DNA of 64,000 nucleotides from contig JBBBDQ010001921.1 of NCBI GenBank assembly GCA_037127315.1, positions 337,501 to 401,500 on the forward strand, written 5' to 3'. The notes beneath the pieces were generated by a model. That model ran no database searches, had not been told where the DNA came from, and saw nothing but the letters and a program-made list of their open reading frames with translations. This DNA comes from Ascarosepion bandense (Eukaryota > Mollusca > Cephalopoda > Sepiida > Sepiidae). Shown piece after piece: positions 61,405-64,000 of the stretch. Within the stretch, counting starts at the first letter, position 1. Every line of letters begins with the position of its first letter. The position numbers were made by a program, and so were the translations under genes.

Positions 61405-64000
61405 TACAGAAGCAAGAAAAAGAAAGAAAGGCTAGAGAGCAAAAGAGGAAAAAAGAAACAAAAGAAAGAAAGGTTAGAGAGCAAAAAGAGGAAAGAAATA
61501 AGAAAAAGAAAGAAAGGTTAGAGAGCAAAAAAAGAGTGAAAAAAGAAATAAGAAAAAGAAAGAAAGGTTAGAGACAAAAAGAGAAAAAGAAATAAGAAAA
61601 AGAAAGAAAGGTTAGAGAGCAAAAAGAGGAAAAAAAGAAATAAGAAAAAGAAAGAAAATAGAAAGAAAAAGAGGAAAGAAGCAAGAAAAAGAAAGAAAGG
61701 TTAGAGAGCAAAGAGGAAAAAAAGAAGTAAGAAAGAAAGAAAGGTTAGAGAGCAAAAAGAGGAAAAAAAGAAGTAAGAAAAAAAGAAAGAATGGTTAGAG
61801 AGCAAAAGAGGAAAAAAAAAGAAATAAGAAAAAGAAAGAAAGGTTAGAGACAAAGAGGAAAAGAAATAAGAAAAAGAAAGAAAGGTTAGAGAGCAAAAAG
61901 AGAAAAAAAGAAGCAAGAAAAAGAAAGAAAGGTTAGACAGCAAAAAGAGGAAAAAAAGAAATAAGAAAAGAAAGAAAAATAGAGAGCAAAAAGGAGGAAA
62001 AAGAAATAAGAAAGAAAGAAAGGTTAGAAAGCAAAAAGAGGAAAAAAGAAGTAAGAAAAGAAAGAAAGGAGAGCAAAAAGAGAAAAAAAGAAGTAAGAAA
62101 AGAAAGAATGGTTAGAGAGCAAAAGAGGAAAAAAAGAAATAAGAAAAAGAAAGAAAGGTTAGAGAGCAAAAAGAGGAAAAACAGAACAAAGCACGAAAAG
62201 AAAGAAAGGTTAGAGAGCAAAAGAGAAAAAAAGAAATAAGAAAAAGAAAGAAAGGAGAGCAAAGAGGAAAAAAGAAACAAGAAAAAGAAAGAAAGGTTAG
62301 AGAGCAAAAAGAGGAAAAAAAGAAATAAAGAAAAAGAAAAGAAAGGTTAGAAAGCAAAAGAGGAAAAAAAGAAGAAGAAAAAGAAAGAAAGGTTAGAGAC
62401 AAAAGAGGAAAAAAAGAAGTGAAGAAAAAAGAAAAGAAAGGTTAGAGAGCAAAAGAGGAAAAAGAAACAAGAAAAAAGAAAGAATGGTTAGAGAGCAAAA
62501 AAGAGGAAAAAAAGAAACAAGAAAAAGAAAGAAAGGTTAGAGAGCAAAAGAGGAAAAAGAAATAAGTAAAGAAAGAAAGGTTAGAGAGCAAAAGAGGAAA
62601 AAGAAATAAGAAAAAAGAAGAAAGGTTAGGAGAGCAAAAGAGGTAAAAAAGAAATAAGAAAAGAAAGAAAGGTTAGGAGAGCAAAAGAGGAAAAAAAGAA
62701 ATAAGAAAAAGAAAGAAAGGTTAGAGAGCAAAAAGAGGAAAAAGAAATAAGAAAAAGAAAGAAAGGTTAGAGAGCAAAGAGGAAAAAGAAATAAGAAAAA
62801 GAAAGAAAGGTTAGAGAGCAAAAAGAGGAAAAAAGAAATAAGAAAAAGAAAGAAAGGTTAGAAAGCAAAAAGAGGAAAAAAGAAGTAAGAAAAAGAAAGA
62901 AAGGTTAGAGAGCAAAAAGAAAAAAAAAGAAGTAAGAAAAAAGAAAGGTTAGAGAGCAAAAGAGGAAAGAAGTAAGAAAAAGAAAGAATGGTTAGAGAGC
63001 AAAAGAGGAAAAAAGAAATAAGAAAAAGAAAGAAAGGTTAGAGAGCAAAAAGAGGAAAAAAAGAAATAAGAAAAAGAAAGAAAGGTTAGAGAGCAAAAAG
63101 AGGAAAAAAGAAGTAAGAAAAAGAAAGAAAGAAGAAAGAAAGAGGAAAAAAAAGAAATAAGAAAAAGAAAGAAAGGTTAGAGAGCAAGAGGAAAAAAAGA
63201 AATAAGAAAAAAAGAAAGAAAGGTTAGAAAGCAAAAAGAGGAAAAAAAAGAAGTAAGAAAAAAGAAAGAAAGGTTAGAGAGCAAAAAAGAGGAAAAAAAG
63301 AAGTAAGAAAAGAAAGAATGGTTAGGAGAGCAAAAAAGAGAAAAAAAAAAGAAATAAGAAAAAGAAAGAAAGGTTAGAGAGCAAAAAGAGGAAAAACAGA
63401 AATAAGAAAAGAAAGAAAGGTTAGAGAGCAAAAGAGGAAAAAAGAAATAAGAAAAAGAAAGAAAGGTTAGAGAGCAAAAGAGGAAAAAAGAAATAAGAAA
63501 GAAAGAAAGGTTAGAGAGCAAAAAGAGGAAAAGAAAATACAAAAGAAAGAAAGGTTAGAGAGCAAAAAAGAGGAAAAAAAGAAATAAGAAAGAAAGAAAG
63601 GTTAGAAAGCAAAAGAGAAAAGAAATAAGAAAAGAAAGAAAGGCGAGAGAGCAAAAGAGGAAAAGAAATAAGAAAAAGAAAGAAAGGTTAGAGAGCAAAA
63701 GAGGAAAAAAGAAATAAGAAAAAGAAAGAAAGGTTAGAAAGCAAAAGAGGAAAAAGAAGTAAGAAAGAAAGAAAGGTTAGAGAGCAAAAGAGAAAAAAAG
63801 AAGTAAGAAAAAGAAAGAAACAGAGAGCAAAAAGAGGAAAAAGAAAAGAAAAGAAAGAATGGTTAGAGAGCAAAAAAGAGGAAAAAAAAGAAACAAGAAA
63901 AAGAAAGAAAGGTTAGAGAGCAAAAACAGGAAAAAGAAATAAGTAAAAAAGAAAGAAAGGTTAGAGAGCAAAAAAGAGGAAAAAAAGAAATAAGAAAAAG
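61405..64000. repeat. polypurine minisatellite, about 45-50-bp unit, runs off the window
   Basis: More than 50 irregular copies of AAGAAAGAAAGGTTAGAGAG + CAAAAGAGGAAAAAAG + AAATAAGAAA. The plus strand is almost wholly A and G apart from the TT of GGTTAG, single C in GCAAA and the T of AAATAAG. Copies differ mainly by A-run length and occasional block losses. All Phe/Ser/Leu-rich minus-strand ORFs and the Lys/Glu-rich plus ORF come from this tract. Confidence 0.97.

Noticed and set aside
61325..63971. Hydrophobic Phe/Leu/Ser-rich minus-strand ORFs that look like membrane proteins
   Set aside because: They are the antisense of the GAAA-rich minisatellite, and lengths vary with A-run length.

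Overview
This is 64 kb of repeat-dense, AT-rich animal DNA in which I find no intact host protein-coding gene. The mix suggests a lophotrochozoan, most likely a coleoid cephalopod such as an octopus: many tRNA-derived SINEs, a jockey/CR1-like LINE family with a conserved 3' tail, Penelope-like elements (PLEs), Tc1/mariner fossils, Helitron-type elements and very long tetranucleotide and satellite arrays. The organism is an inference from repeat style. I could not run a search.

Layout. 1-6.6 kb: SINE copies (families I call SINE-A, SINE-B and SINE-C), a 326-bp foldback, a mariner-like and a Tc1-like transposase fossil, and one Helitron-type element. 6.9-11.6 kb: one badly decayed LINE (endonuclease, reverse transcriptase, C-terminal region, 3' tail) split by a 1.5-kb Tc1 element and a second insertion. 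12-24 kb: SINE-B, Helitron-type copies with CA/GT/TA microsatellites, a 759-bp foldback, LINE fragments and PLE remains with hammerhead-like tails. 24.3-33.9 kb: a 1.6-kb CTAC array, PLE endonuclease fragments on both strands, an RTE-like LINE, further SINE-A copies, and a 5S rRNA-like sequence 7 bp upstream of a SINE-A copy. 34.1-41.4 kb: a 7.3-kb satellite with a 139-bp monomer. 42-49 kb: a Helitron-type copy, a SINE whose head is tandemly amplified, a LINE inserted in a PLE reverse transcriptase, and a long-TIR MITE. 49-61 kb: LINE fragments, an RTE-like LINE broken by another LINE, a miniature LTR element with a Helitron-type element in one LTR, two abutting Helitron-type copies, and a mariner lacking its catalytic centre. 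61.4-64 kb: a polypurine minisatellite that runs off the window.

The most informative points are these. (1) The two LTRs at 54141-55290 are the same sequence with and without a Helitron-type element, so the window carries its own empty-site control: A|TC...CTAG|T with no target duplication. (2) One leader of about 110 bp precedes each of five CTAC/CTAT-rich arrays, including the big satellite, which suggests the satellite grew from the simple-repeat tail of a retroelement. (3) Hammerhead-like cores (CTGAAGA, hairpin, GAAA) lie about 200 bp downstream of PLE endonuclease remnants in two copies and recur in other repeats.

Nothing here forms a working gene system. The apparent open reading frames in the CA, CCTA, satellite and GAAA tracts are translation artefacts.
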